NCBI GenBank assembly: GCA_016786465.1 | Contig: JAEUWC010000029.1 | Location: 146,363-185,865, forward strand | DNA from: Bdellovibrionales bacterium | GTDB lineage: Bacteria > Bdellovibrionota > UBA1018 | Length of the DNA stretch: 39,503 nucleotides | Reading direction: 5' to 3' | In this document: positions 17,709 through 26,294 of the stretch, piece after piece | Position numbering within the stretch: the first letter of the stretch is position 1 | Layout of the letters: the number at the start of each line of letters is the position of its first letter | Notes under the pieces: model-generated | Told to the model about the DNA's origin: nothing | Database searches by the model: none | What the model saw: only the letters and a program-made list of their open reading frames with translations | Position numbers and translations under genes: made by a program

Positions 17709-17717
17709 TTTTTAGAA

Positions 17718-18152
17718 ATGAAGAACAGCGGGCGCGCGGCGCCGATCCGTTTATCCGATCGTTTTGATGGACCCAAGGGCGTGGACGGAATTGCCATCGA
17801 TCGTCCCAGTACTTGGCAAAAGTACCATTCAGGCGACTGCAAGGGCTGTTGGGGAGGCTGTTGCACGCTGCCCGTCGAGGTCAGTGCTTTTGATCTGATG
17901 CGGCTGGGTGTGGCGACCGAAGACGAAGCCGCTTCTTCACAGAAAAAATTAGCCAAGCGCCTGATCAAGGAAGGCGTGCTGCAACGCTACCATCCCACCA
18001 CCGGACTTTTTGTCCTAGAACAGCGCGGGCGCGACTGCATTTATTTAGGTAAAGACCGACTGTGCACAGTTTACGAAAAGCGACCCGAAGTCTGCCGTCA
18101 GTTTCCTAAAATTGGCCCACGCCCGGGATTTTGCCCCAAGCAAAGAAAGTAA
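17718..18152 (+). CDS. YkgJ-family cysteine-cluster protein
   Basis: The frame gives 144 aa from the ATG at 17718. The cysteine pattern CxxCxxxCC (CKGCWGGCC, about residues 40-48) followed by RDCIYLGKDRLCTVYEKRP, EVCRQFP and a final FCPK defines the YkgJ/CxxCxxCC family, presumed zinc- or iron-binding; its biochemical role is not settled. The frame remains open upstream to 17520, but that part runs antisense to the oxidoreductase, so the shorter start is chosen. It lies 28 bp from the divergent oxidoreductase start and 42 bp before the barrel protein gene, with which it may be cotranscribed. Confidence 0.85.
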   Translation: MKNSGRAAPIRLSDRFDGPKGVDGIAIDRPSTWQKYHSGDCKGCWGGCCTLPVEVSAFDLMRLGVATEDEAASSQKKLAKRLIKEGVLQRYHPTTGLFVLEQRGRDCIYLGKDRLCTVYEKRPEVCRQFPKIGPRPGFCPKQRK

Positions 18153-18194
18153 TTTGAAGTTTACAAGGTCGGGTCGTGTCGCCAACCTAGTAGC

Positions 18195-18767
18195 ATGACG
18201 AAACTTTTGTTGACTGTGGTAGCGACTTTCGCACTTTCAACCCCGGCCCAAGCCAAGCCGGAAAGCTGGTATTGGGGGTTTCACCTGGGCGGGGGAAGCG
18301 CGGCTTTCAACGGCACCCTGGGCAGCAAGGTTTCCACTTACAATAGCAACCCATCTCTTTATCCAACGACGATGGCCTCTAAACTTTTCTTTCTGTGGCC
18401 AATCTCTGAAGAAGGCCTGCTTGGCGTTAGCTCTGGCGGAGCGATCAAGTTCTACTCCAACGACGCCAACGTCAGTCAGTCCGCTACAGCGGGACAATCC
18501 ATGCTCACGCTCAGCTACATGCATCGTTTCGGGCCCGAACATGGACGCGGATGGTACTTCAAGGGCGACGCGGGAATGGGGGTAGCTTCGGCTCAGGACA
18601 ATATCCTGACGCCGAACACAAACTTAACCCGAATCGGTTTGGGATTCTGCTTCGAAGCGGGCTACGGAATCGGGCTCAGCGATGAAACTGCGCTTTTGAT
18701 CGGCGCCGAAGTCGGCGGAGCGTCTGGCAATTCCTACTACGCCTTCAGCGTCGGGCCTTTGTTCTAG
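18195..18767 (+). CDS. Small outer-membrane beta-barrel candidate
   Basis: The 190-aa protein has a clear signal peptide (MTKLLLTVVATFAL through AQA-K). The mature chain has alternating Gly/aromatic-rich strands (WYWGFHLGGGSAAF, LTLSYMHRFG, GWYFKGDAGMGVA, RIGLGFCFEAGYGIG, AFSVGPLF) and a C-terminal Phe. This is the pattern of an eight-stranded barrel such as OmpA/OmpX or outer-membrane beta-barrel families, with a BamA-type C-terminal signal. No specific family is recognised. Its 3' end overlaps the convergent glycosyltransferase by 23 bp, so both proteins' last residues are encoded on opposite strands of the same DNA. Confidence 0.75.
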   Translation: MTKLLLTVVATFALSTPAQAKPESWYWGFHLGGGSAAFNGTLGSKVSTYNSNPSLYPTTMASKLFFLWPISEEGLLGVSSGGAIKFYSNDANVSQSATAGQSMLTLSYMHRFGPEHGRGWYFKGDAGMGVASAQDNILTPNTNLTRIGLGFCFEAGYGIGLSDETALLIGAEVGGASGNSYYAFSVGPLF

Positions 18768-19956
18768 AATTCAAGATCCGCTCGTAAAGTTCCAGGCTTT
18801 CAATCTGACGAAGCTCGCGGTCGTAATTCATCCGTACGTGTTCGCGCGCCTTCTTGCCCATCTGCTTACGAACGGTTGGAAAATCCAAAAGCCGTTTCAT
18901 CTGCTGTTGAAGATCAAAGGCGTCTTCGGCGCGCATCAATAATCCGAATTCCTGACGACCTACGATTTCCGAAGCACTTCCACCGCTAGAAATAATGATC
19001 GGGCATTCCATGGCCATGGCTTCGATCGCAACTAGTCCAAAGGCTTCCTGGCGCGAAGGCATCACGAAAATATCCATCGCGCGCATCACTTCGGGGATGT
19101 TTTCTTGATAACCCGCGAAGATCACGTGGTCTTCCAGGTGAAACTGCTTCACCAGCGCCTGAAGTTCCGAAAGATATCCGCCCGAACTTCCCAGCGTTTC
19201 TTCGCCGACAATGACGAACTTCACTTTTTGGCCCGACTTCAAGTGCTTCACGGTTCCGGCACCCGCCAAAATAAAGGTCGATTGCCCTTTGGCCGGATCG
19301 ATTCGTCCCACTAAGCCAATCACCACTGTATCCGGTTCCGCGCCCCATTTCTTTCTTTGTTCGGTCGGATCGACGCGATCGGGACTGAACTTTTCAAAAT
19401 CCAACCCCAGCTTGATCAAGACTACCTTTTCGGCCGAAACCGGGTGCGTGGCCAAGACGTTTTCCCGCAGCGCTTGGCTCATCACCACCAATGCGTCAAC
19501 CCGGCGATAAACCAAAAGATGAAAGGGGTTTTTCTTACTGTGATTGTTCAGGATGTGCCTAGACGCGACCAATCCCACGTGTGGAAACTTCGAAAGCCAC
19601 GGGCTTAGACTTCCCAACAAAGTCGTTTGATGGGTGTGAACCAGGTTCACTCCATCCAAGACCTGGTCCTCCAAAATTCTTTTCAATCCAAAATCCAAAG
19701 TGTTTCTGGGCGACTTCGCCAAAGGCACAGGTCGGATCAGTCCCGCTTTGACGATGTGTTCGTAAACAGGGCTGCCCTTTAGGCAAAGCATCCGAACTTC
19801 GATTCCCGATTGGGTCACGTCGGTTGCATCGTTCACAGCAACCTGTTCTAGGCCGCCCCATGAATTCGAAATGCAGACGACTAAAAGCTTGGGCTTTTCG
19901 TCTCGGGCCAAAAGGCGTGCTGCAACGTCCTTTAAACGATTAGGCCTCGAGTCCAC
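18745..19956 (-). CDS. GT4-family glycosyltransferase (lipopolysaccharide-type)
   Basis: From the GTG at 19956 (AGGAG 7 nt upstream) the product is 403 aa; the frame extends further upstream but that overlaps the heptosyltransferase gene too far. It is a GT-B enzyme with an N-terminal acceptor domain (VVCISNSWGGLEQVAV, then HTHQTTLLGSL) and a C-terminal GT4 nucleotide-sugar domain (IGLVGRIDPAKGQ, VIFAGYQENIPEVM, and the EX7E motif EAFGLVAIE). It should move a sugar from a nucleotide or isoprenoid donor at the cytoplasmic face. Position at the end of the lpx-waaF run (17-bp overlap with waaF) suggests it adds a sugar to lipid A or inner core; the sugar cannot be told from sequence. Confidence 0.88.
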   Translation of the reverse strand: MDSRPNRLKDVAARLLARDEKPKLLVVCISNSWGGLEQVAVNDATDVTQSGIEVRMLCLKGSPVYEHIVKAGLIRPVPLAKSPRNTLDFGLKRILEDQVLDGVNLVHTHQTTLLGSLSPWLSKFPHVGLVASRHILNNHSKKNPFHLLVYRRVDALVVMSQALRENVLATHPVSAEKVVLIKLGLDFEKFSPDRVDPTEQRKKWGAEPDTVVIGLVGRIDPAKGQSTFILAGAGTVKHLKSGQKVKFVIVGEETLGSSGGYLSELQALVKQFHLEDHVIFAGYQENIPEVMRAMDIFVMPSRQEAFGLVAIEAMAMECPIIISSGGSASEIVGRQEFGLLMRAEDAFDLQQQMKRLLDFPTVRKQMGKKAREHVRMNYDRELRQIESLELYERILNSRTKARR

Positions 19957-21028
19957 GCTGAATCTCCTGAAAAACGCCTTCGGGCGAAATCCCGCGAAGG
20001 CATTGAATCTTTTTGTCTCCCTGCTGAAGGCAGACGTTCTTTTCGCACGGCCAGCATTCAACGGGATTAAACGAAACCTGAACTTTTCCCGGACCGATGG
20101 GTTGAGTGCGCCTTGGATCTGCCGCCCCACAAACAATCTGGGTCATCGCCCCCGAAAGAGCGGAAACATGGGCAAGCCCGGATTCGTTACAGACTGTGAA
20201 TCGAGCCTGATTGAAAACGGAATACAGATCCGAAACACCACCGCGGTCCGTCCAATCGATGATGCGACCTTCACCGGCGCGCGCAACCATCTGCTGGGCT
20301 AAAGGTTTTTCAGCCTTTCCGCCAACGACGACGACGGCGTACTTCCATTTTTCCTGAATCAATCCTGCAAGCGCTGAAAAAGATTCCGTTGACCATCGGC
20401 GCGATTCAGCAGTCGCTCCTGGCGCAAAGACTACGTAAGGTTCCCCGGGTTTCAGTCCTTCCGGTAGTCCCCCTTTGGGCATCCATTCTTTTTTTCCTTC
20501 AAAAATTTCCAAAACCCCCGGCGTCTTCTGATCCAAGGGGTTTTCCGGAAGTGCTCCAAAAAAACGCGTGGCCGGCAGATTCTTCACCGCTTCTGCCCCG
20601 GCATCGCCCAGCAAATTCAGATAAGCCTGGGATCGGTGCAATTCGCGACGATCATCCCACGGAAGACGGGTCGTCAAAAGAAATGACCTACCGTCAAAGG
20701 CGTAGCCGATTCGCGTTTTCGCACCGGTTAGAAAAAGATGAAGGGCTGCCGAAAAAGAATTGGGTAATGAAATTGCCAGATCCCAAGGACCTGCCGCGCG
20801 AATTTCACGGGCGTTTCGGTACAGTTCCACCAGTCCACCTGAACGGGGCAATTCAAAAACTTGATCCACTTGTCCTTGAAACTGAATGGAACGAACCCAA
20901 GGGCGACAAACCGCCGCGATGGTCGCATGCGGGTAAATTTTTCTTAGGGCGAAGAAAAAAGGATAGGCCAGGACTTGGTCCCCAATCCAGTTCGGACACC
21001 TGACTAAAATTTTCGTCGCATTCCTCAT
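19940..21028 (-). CDS. waaF: GT9 lipopolysaccharide heptosyltransferase (WaaF-like)
   Basis: The 362-aa protein is a GT9 GT-B enzyme. The N-terminal ILVRCPNWIGDQVLAYP is the classic heptosyltransferase II signature. The C-terminal half has YVVFAPGATAESRRW (ADP-heptose-binding region), the FTVCNESGLAHVSALSG segment and a Cys-rich stretch (VECWPCEKNVC) common in WaaF. It transfers L-glycero-D-manno-heptose from ADP-heptose to the growing inner core at the inner membrane. The ATG at 21028 overlaps the lpxK stop by 4 bp. WaaF versus WaaC or WaaQ cannot be fixed with certainty, but the start motif favours WaaF. Confidence 0.88.
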   Translation of the reverse strand: MRNATKILVRCPNWIGDQVLAYPFFFALRKIYPHATIAAVCRPWVRSIQFQGQVDQVFELPRSGGLVELYRNAREIRAAGPWDLAISLPNSFSAALHLFLTGAKTRIGYAFDGRSFLLTTRLPWDDRRELHRSQAYLNLLGDAGAEAVKNLPATRFFGALPENPLDQKTPGVLEIFEGKKEWMPKGGLPEGLKPGEPYVVFAPGATAESRRWSTESFSALAGLIQEKWKYAVVVVGGKAEKPLAQQMVARAGEGRIIDWTDRGGVSDLYSVFNQARFTVCNESGLAHVSALSGAMTQIVCGAADPRRTQPIGPGKVQVSFNPVECWPCEKNVCLQQGDKKIQCLRGISPEGVFQEIQRGLEA

Positions 21029-22059
21029 GATTCGAAGAATCCTTTGACCAGTTCGTCCAAGATATCTGATTTTTCGCCCTGAACCAGGCTTAGGGAAAGT
21101 TCAAGAACGCTAAAATCTAAGCCCGACTGAAATCCCAGATCCTTCCACTTGATCGCGTCCTTGGCAGTCGTGATCAAATGCGCGCGATGCGACTTCGCCC
21201 ACTGAATCCAGGATTCGATTTCGGCACCTGTGTAGCGGTGGTGATCGGGATAAGTCTTTTCTCGAACCGAACGAAATCCAAGCTTTTGCAAAGATACGAA
21301 AAACCGTTCGGGCCGAGCAATCCCGCACACAGCAACGATCGGGGTACTATGCCCGACCGAAATCCCGCTGAAATGGGGAACCATTTCGACGGATCGAACT
21401 CCATAGGTTAAGATTTCTTTTTTAGCGCCTTCAGGAAGTTCAGTGCCTTGGGTGTAAAAAACGACGTTTGCGTACTTCAGCTGATCAAAGTGGTCGCGAA
21501 ACCAACCCTGGCCTTCACGCCTAGCGGAAAGAAGGATCCAGTCCGAATCACGATGGATCCGGTGCGACTGAAACCCATCGTCCAAAATTACCAGGTCAAC
21601 AGTTCCCAGGTGCTTCATTAAGGCGTCGAAAGATCGCTTTCGGTTCTTTCCAACCGCGACGTGAACGCCCGGTGCGCGATCAAAGATCAAAGCAGCTTCA
21701 TCACCGCAAACAAAAGACGAAGGCCTTTTTTCTCCGGCAATTAGAAGTCCGCCACGACTTTCCCATGAAGAACGGTATCCCCGCGACAATACCGCCACGG
21801 TCTTGCCCTGTCGAATGGCTTCCCGCGCAAGAGCAATAGTCAGCGGCGTCTTACCTAATCCGCCTGCTTCCAAATTTCCGATGCTGATCACTTTCTTCGA
21901 AGGCGGCTTCCAAAGGGTTAGCTTCCCCGACCGCGCCTGCCCCCTTCGCAATGCTGAAGCTCGTGACCAAATCCCCGAAAGAAACTTGCGAACCCATTCC
22001 ATCGGATGAAGAAAATCCATGGTTTCGTGCCGAACTTGAGGTGGCTCATGCAAGCTCAT
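21025..22059 (-). CDS. lpxK: Tetraacyldisaccharide 4'-kinase
   Basis: From the ATG at 22059 the protein is 344 aa, close to E. coli LpxK (328). It has the LpxK P-loop variant VISIGNLEAGGLGKTPLTIA and the following SRGY motif (AVLSRGYRSS), a DDGFQSHRIHRD metal-proximal motif and a C-terminal TAKDAIKWKD segment. It phosphorylates the 4'-position of the lipid A disaccharide precursor at the inner membrane, using ATP. A TTG at 22077 is a longer option, but the ATG gives a 4-bp overlap with lpxB like its neighbours. Confidence 0.94.
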   Translation of the reverse strand: MSLHEPPQVRHETMDFLHPMEWVRKFLSGIWSRASALRRGQARSGKLTLWKPPSKKVISIGNLEAGGLGKTPLTIALAREAIRQGKTVAVLSRGYRSSWESRGGLLIAGEKRPSSFVCGDEAALIFDRAPGVHVAVGKNRKRSFDALMKHLGTVDLVILDDGFQSHRIHRDSDWILLSARREGQGWFRDHFDQLKYANVVFYTQGTELPEGAKKEILTYGVRSVEMVPHFSGISVGHSTPIVAVCGIARPERFFVSLQKLGFRSVREKTYPDHHRYTGAEIESWIQWAKSHRAHLITTAKDAIKWKDLGFQSGLDFSVLELSLSLVQGEKSDILDELVKGFFES

Positions 22060-23312
22060 GCCGATCCCCCCGTCCAATCCAGCACCAAGGCGTCTGCGAT
22101 TCTTTGCGATGGGCTTTTTTCTACACCTAAGTCGCGTGCAACTTTCTTCATCGCTTCCGCTTGTTTTGAAACTTGTTCGGGATTCACCAAAATTTCTGAC
22201 ACGGCATCCGAAATGGTTTCCACAGTCGCATCATCCAAAAGAAGTTCAGGAAAAACGCGGGGAGCATCTTTGCTTCGAAACGAATCCGGATGACTTGGAT
22301 CCCAAGCGGCAACCAGATTCGCTAGTGCAACCGGCCCCCGGTATCCTGCCAAAAACTGGATCATGATCCGATAGGCCAGCTGGGTTAAACGGTTCACACG
22401 GTAAACCACGACATGCGGACATCCCATTAGGGCGGCCTCGAGGGTCGAAGTCCCTGACTTGATGATCCCAACGTCAGCAGCACGAAGTGCCGCCGCCGAA
22501 CGATCCAAAAATCGAATTCGAATTCCAGACGATTCCAGACTTTCAATTTCTGTGGTCCACTTTTTTTGCCAATCCTGGCTTCCGGGCAGAAGAACCACCA
22601 AGATTTCTGCACCCTTTTTTTCATACCCCTTGGTCATGAAGAAACGATGGGCGGCCTGAAAGAAAAGTTCGCCATGTCTTTGGATTTCTGAATTTCGGCT
22701 TCCCGGCATCAGGCAAATCACAAACGCCCCCGGCGCGATTCCGATCTGTTGGCGCGCTTCCGCTTTGGAAAGTGACATCGGTAATTCGTCGATTAAGGGA
22801 TTTCCCAAGTATTCGGCCTGCATTCCTCGATCGCTGTAAAAACGGGATTCAAAAGGAAAGATCACAAAAAGCTTTCGAAAGATCTTGCGAAGGAAGCCCA
22901 ACCGACCTTCGCGCCAAACCCAAATTTTAGGTGGAATCAGGTAGTAGGCCTTGGCGCTGGGCTGAATTTTTTTAGCTAAGCGCAAATTAAAGTCCGGCCC
23001 ATCAATCAAGATCACGGCATCGGGATTCCAATGAAGCAGACGTTCTTCTGTTTCTTTTAAAATACGGCGAATCTTAAAGACTTTAGCCAGAACTTCGCCC
23101 AACCCCATAACCGCTAGTTCGGTGGACCGTCGCCAAAGCGACATGCCTTCGGCTTCCAAAAGACTTCCGCCGATTCCGGCCGCTTGTAGGTCCAAACCCG
23201 CAGACTTCGCTTTTTTCTTCACTTCTTTCAGAAGCTGGGCGCCATGAAGGTCCGCCGACGCTTCCGTCGCCGAAATAAAAAGCCGGATCTTCTGAATCGA
23301 ATCCGGCGCCAC
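22056..23312 (-). CDS. lpxB: Lipid-A-disaccharide synthase
   Basis: The 418-aa GT19 enzyme condenses UDP-2,3-diacylglucosamine with lipid X. Family signatures visible are ATEASADLHGAQLL (residues ~14-27), AVILIDGPDFNLRLAKK, YLIPPKIWVWREGR, a LPGSRNSEIQRH motif and GTSTLEAALMG. The start is a GTG at 23312, two nucleotides after the lpxA stop. It follows lpxA and precedes lpxK in the order of the pathway. Length is a little above the E. coli enzyme (382 aa), with the extra residues mainly at the C-terminal end. Confidence 0.95.
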   Translation of the reverse strand: MAPDSIQKIRLFISATEASADLHGAQLLKEVKKKAKSAGLDLQAAGIGGSLLEAEGMSLWRRSTELAVMGLGEVLAKVFKIRRILKETEERLLHWNPDAVILIDGPDFNLRLAKKIQPSAKAYYLIPPKIWVWREGRLGFLRKIFRKLFVIFPFESRFYSDRGMQAEYLGNPLIDELPMSLSKAEARQQIGIAPGAFVICLMPGSRNSEIQRHGELFFQAAHRFFMTKGYEKKGAEILVVLLPGSQDWQKKWTTEIESLESSGIRIRFLDRSAAALRAADVGIIKSGTSTLEAALMGCPHVVVYRVNRLTQLAYRIMIQFLAGYRGPVALANLVAAWDPSHPDSFRSKDAPRVFPELLLDDATVETISDAVSEILVNPEQVSKQAEAMKKVARDLGVEKSPSQRIADALVLDWTGGSA

Positions 23313-23314
23313 TG

Positions 23315-24088
23315 CTAGCGCACCACTCCGCTTTCACTTTGCCGGACGAAACCAATCCACTGCTGAATTTCAGGAACTTCACCGTACTGAGATTCAATTT
23401 CCAAAAGGCATTGTTCTTTCTGAACGTCCGTTCGCGCCCAAAGTTTAATGGTTTCGTTGATCTTGGTAATGGTTTCTGCAGTGAATCCGCGTCGGCGAAG
23501 TCCAACGATGTTGGCACCCTTTAAGTTGCAAGGACGCGAACCGACCGCAATTGAAAAAGGCGGAACATCCTTTTCTACACCGGACTGCCCACCCACATAC
23601 GCGTGCGCTCCGACGCGAACAAATTGACTGACACCGGTTTGACCCCCGATGGTTGCCCAGTCGTGTACCAGCACGTGGCCCGCCAGACCCACGGAATTGG
23701 CTAAAATCACGTGATTGCCTACAATACAGTCGTGGCCCAAGTGAACATAAGCCATCAAAAGGCAGTCATCACCGACTTGGGTTAGCCCGCCGCCTTGAAC
23801 CGTTCCCAGGTTTAAGGTCACTGATTCCCGAATGCTGTTTCGTTTTCCAATGACCAAACGGGTCGGTTCACCCTTGTATTTTAAGTCCTGGGGAACCGCG
23901 CCCAAAACTGCGAATGGAAAAATCACGTTGTCTTCGCCAATTTCAGTGTGGCCTTCGACCACGACGTGGCTCATCAGCTTGGTGCCTTTTTTGATCCGAA
24001 CATAGGGCCCAACAGTGCAGTAAGGTCCGATGTGAATATCGGAATCCAGTTCAGCTTTTTTATCGACAATCGCTGTAGGGTGAATCAT
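23315..24088 (-). CDS. lpxA: UDP-N-acetylglucosamine acyltransferase
   Basis: The 257-aa protein starts with [20 protein letters not shown] and is built from left-handed beta-helix hexapeptide repeats for about 190 residues, followed by a helical C-terminal domain. The catalytic His lies in AYVHLGHDCIVGN. LpxA transfers a 3-hydroxyacyl chain from acyl-ACP to UDP-GlcNAc, the first step of lipid A synthesis. Four-base overlap with fabZ upstream; two nucleotides from lpxB downstream. The usual size is 262 aa. Confidence 0.96.
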   Translation of the reverse strand: MIHPTAIVDKKAELDSDIHIGPYCTVGPYVRIKKGTKLMSHVVVEGHTEIGEDNVIFPFAVLGAVPQDLKYKGEPTRLVIGKRNSIRESVTLNLGTVQGGGLTQVGDDCLLMAYVHLGHDCIVGNHVILANSVGLAGHVLVHDWATIGGQTGVSQFVRVGAHAYVGGQSGVEKDVPPFSIAVGSRPCNLKGANIVGLRRRGFTAETITKINETIKLWARTDVQKEQCLLEIESQYGEVPEIQQWIGFVRQSESGVVR

Positions 24089-24597
24089 GACACGGACTCC
24101 TTTAGGTAAAGATTAGCTAAGATATCGGCTTCAGCTGCTAGTTGGTCACCGACCCAAGCCTTGGCCTTGAAACTCCAAAGCGGGCTTCGAACGCGAATGA
24201 CTTCCACATCCAGGCGAAGTTTTTCTCCGGGAACAACGGGCCTGCGAAACCTTGCGGAATCCACCCCGCAAAGTATCACCCGAAAATCGCGTTCGGCCAG
24301 ACGATCGATGTCCGCTTCTAAAAAAGGATAGACCGACATGGCAGCGGCCTGCGCCATCGTTTCAATGATCAGCACGCCCGGCAGAATCGGGTTTCCCGGA
24401 AAGTGCCCTTTTACCCAATGTTCGGTGGCTTGAACATTTTTCCAAGCGACGACTTTAATGCCGGCTTTACTTCGATCATTTCTGAAATCTTTGAATCCAT
24501 CGGGCGACGTGATTTCCGTGACTTCGTCGATCATCAGAAACGGATCGCGATGGGGCAAGTACTTCATGATTCCTGCGCGATCCAGCCGGTAGCTCAA
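24085..24597 (-). CDS. fabZ: 3-hydroxyacyl-[acyl-carrier-protein] dehydratase
   Basis: The 170-aa hotdog-fold enzyme has the [13 protein letters not shown] motif and the active-site His in [18 protein letters not shown], with the helix Glu in the same segment. It dehydrates 3-hydroxyacyl-ACP; its location between lpxD and lpxA reflects competition for the same 3-hydroxyacyl-ACP pool. The start is a TTG at 24597 that forms a TTGA overlap with the lpxD stop and has a G-rich AGGGGG site 6 nt upstream. A segment of about 15 residues ([17 protein letters not shown]) near residue 30 is longer than in most FabZ proteins. Confidence 0.94.
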   Translation of the reverse strand: MSYRLDRAGIMKYLPHRDPFLMIDEVTEITSPDGFKDFRNDRSKAGIKVVAWKNVQATEHWVKGHFPGNPILPGVLIIETMAQAAAMSVYPFLEADIDRLAERDFRVILCGVDSARFRRPVVPGEKLRLDVEVIRVRSPLWSFKAKAWVGDQLAAEADILANLYLKESVS

Positions 24598-25712
24598 TTG
24601 CTACCCCCTGAACCCGATGCCCCTTTTTTTCTATCCGAAAGCATCTTGTTTAAAAGTGCGTGCACCTTGAAATGATCCCTTTGATCGCGTTGCGGGTTCC
24701 CGACTGCCGTTGCACCGGGTTCTACGTCTTTTGAAATTAAACTTTGCGCACCGATCATCGCGCCTTCGCCCACCACGACGCGATTGGTGATCCCCACCAA
24801 ACCGCCGACGTACGCAAATTTTCGAACAACCGCACCACCCGCTAGGCAGGTTCCGCCACAAATGATCGCGCCTTCTTCGACCACCGCGTTGTGGCCGATG
24901 TGAACCTGATTGTCTAACTTGGCCTGGTTACCGATTCGGGTTTCGCCAAAGGTTGCGCGATCAATGGTCACGCAAGCCCCCAGTTCCACGTCGTCACCGA
25001 TCACCACCGTTCCTAGGTGATGAATTTTTTGATGACCTACGGGCTTCGGCTTGCCGCCGTCGGCGCCAGGAGCCCCAAAAATCGGCGCATATCCAAAACC
25101 ATCTGAACCCACGGTCGTGTTCGAATGAATTCGAACGCGCTTTCCAATCACAACCCCGTCGTAAATCGAAACATTTGAAAATAAATGGGCGTCTTCGCCT
25201 ATGATTGCGCCTTCGCCAATAAAGCACCCCGGAAGGATCACGGATCTTTCGCCGATCACCGCACCGGCTGAAATCACAACATGGGCGCCGATCGATGCGC
25301 TGGATGCGACTTGCGCCGTCGGGTCCGCCACTGCTGATGGGTGAATCCCAGGCTTTGCCAGCCCGTGCCGTCCAAAAAGTCCGCTGACTTTGGCCATGGC
25401 CAAATAAGGATCTGCGCAAACCACCACAGCCGTGGTCTTGGCCATCGGCAGACCATGCGCTTGAATCCCAGCCCAAAACGGAGCGGCGGTAATCAAAATC
25501 CCGCAGCGGGCTGTCACGACTTCGTTCTGGTATTCCTTAGAAAAAAAGAAGGCGACGCAGGTTGGGCTTGAAGTACCCAGCGGCGCCGCCTTTTCAACTT
25601 GGATCTGATCCGACTTCTTGCCCAGCAAGTCCGAATTAACCCACTTCCCTTGAGTCACCTCAAGAATCTGAGTCAACGTCACGGGTGCGGCACGAGAAGT
25701 CGAATTCGCCAT
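24594..25712 (-). CDS. lpxD: UDP-3-O-(3-hydroxyacyl)glucosamine N-acyltransferase
   Basis: The 372-aa protein has an N-terminal uridine-binding domain (~1-120), a long hexapeptide-repeat helix beginning at [14 protein letters not shown], and a C-terminal helix. The catalytic His is in [15 protein letters not shown]. The glycine-rich [11 protein letters not shown] motif is typical of LpxD. It adds the second acyl chain to the UDP-glucosamine precursor. Its ATG overlaps the skp stop by one base (TAATG) and its stop overlaps fabZ by four. The loop after GYAPIFG carries an insertion of about 10 residues relative to E. coli. Confidence 0.96.
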   Translation of the reverse strand: MANSTSRAAPVTLTQILEVTQGKWVNSDLLGKKSDQIQVEKAAPLGTSSPTCVAFFFSKEYQNEVVTARCGILITAAPFWAGIQAHGLPMAKTTAVVVCADPYLAMAKVSGLFGRHGLAKPGIHPSAVADPTAQVASSASIGAHVVISAGAVIGERSVILPGCFIGEGAIIGEDAHLFSNVSIYDGVVIGKRVRIHSNTTVGSDGFGYAPIFGAPGADGGKPKPVGHQKIHHLGTVVIGDDVELGACVTIDRATFGETRIGNQAKLDNQVHIGHNAVVEEGAIICGGTCLAGGAVVRKFAYVGGLVGITNRVVVGEGAMIGAQSLISKDVEPGATAVGNPQRDQRDHFKVHALLNKMLSDRKKGASGSGGSN

Positions 25713-26227
25713 TACTTATAGGCCTTGATCACTTCCTGGGTCAGATCTTCTTTTTCGTTGAAGTAAAGAACGTTGTTTTCGTTCTTTTCCAGAATGATCG
25801 TGTAGTTCTTCTTCTTCGCGGTTTCTGCGATCGCCGCGCGAATGCCCTTCAGGATCGGTGCGGTCAATTCTTGTTCTTTTTGCTGAATTTCAAGCTGGCT
25901 TTTCTGAGTCTTTTCTTGAAAGCGGAAAATCTTTTCTTGGATTTCGCCTTGTTTCTTAGCGCGTGCTTCGTCGTTCAGAACCAGCGACTGTTTCTTGAAT
26001 TCTTCGCCCATCTTTTTGATGGCGGATTCTTCCGATTCCAATTCCTTCTTCTTGGCGTTGAATTCTTTTTCCAGCTGTGACTTTGCTTTCTTGCCGGCAT
26101 CGACCGTCTGAAGTGCTTTTTGCATATCGACGACGCCGATTTTTTCGCCCTCGGCCGAAGCCCTGGATGCCATTAACGAGACCGAAAGAACCAAACCCAG
26201 TACACCAACTAGACCGCGCTGCATCAT
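25712..26227 (-). CDS. skp: OmpH/Skp-family periplasmic chaperone
   Basis: The 171-aa protein has a signal peptide ending SRASA-E and then the OmpH pattern: a short beta start ([13 protein letters not shown]), a long charged coiled-coil (about residues 45-135) that forms the tentacles of the Skp trimer, and a closing beta segment ([15 protein letters not shown]). Skp holds unfolded outer-membrane proteins in the periplasm on the way to BamA. The ATG at 26227 has AGGAG 7 nt upstream; a second ATG follows directly. It sits 67 bp after bamA and overlaps lpxD by one base, the same bamA-skp-lpxD-fabZ-lpxA-lpxB order as in E. coli. Confidence 0.94.
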   Translation of the reverse strand: MMQRGLVGVLGLVLSVSLMASRASAEGEKIGVVDMQKALQTVDAGKKAKSQLEKEFNAKKKELESEESAIKKMGEEFKKQSLVLNDEARAKKQGEIQEKIFRFQEKTQKSQLEIQQKEQELTAPILKGIRAAIAETAKKKNYTIILEKNENNVLYFNEKEDLTQEVIKAYK

Positions 26228-26294
26228 GAATTTTCTCCTGAATCAAAAAACCTAAGCCTGAAACGAACCATAATCCGTAGCCCCCTGCAAGCCA

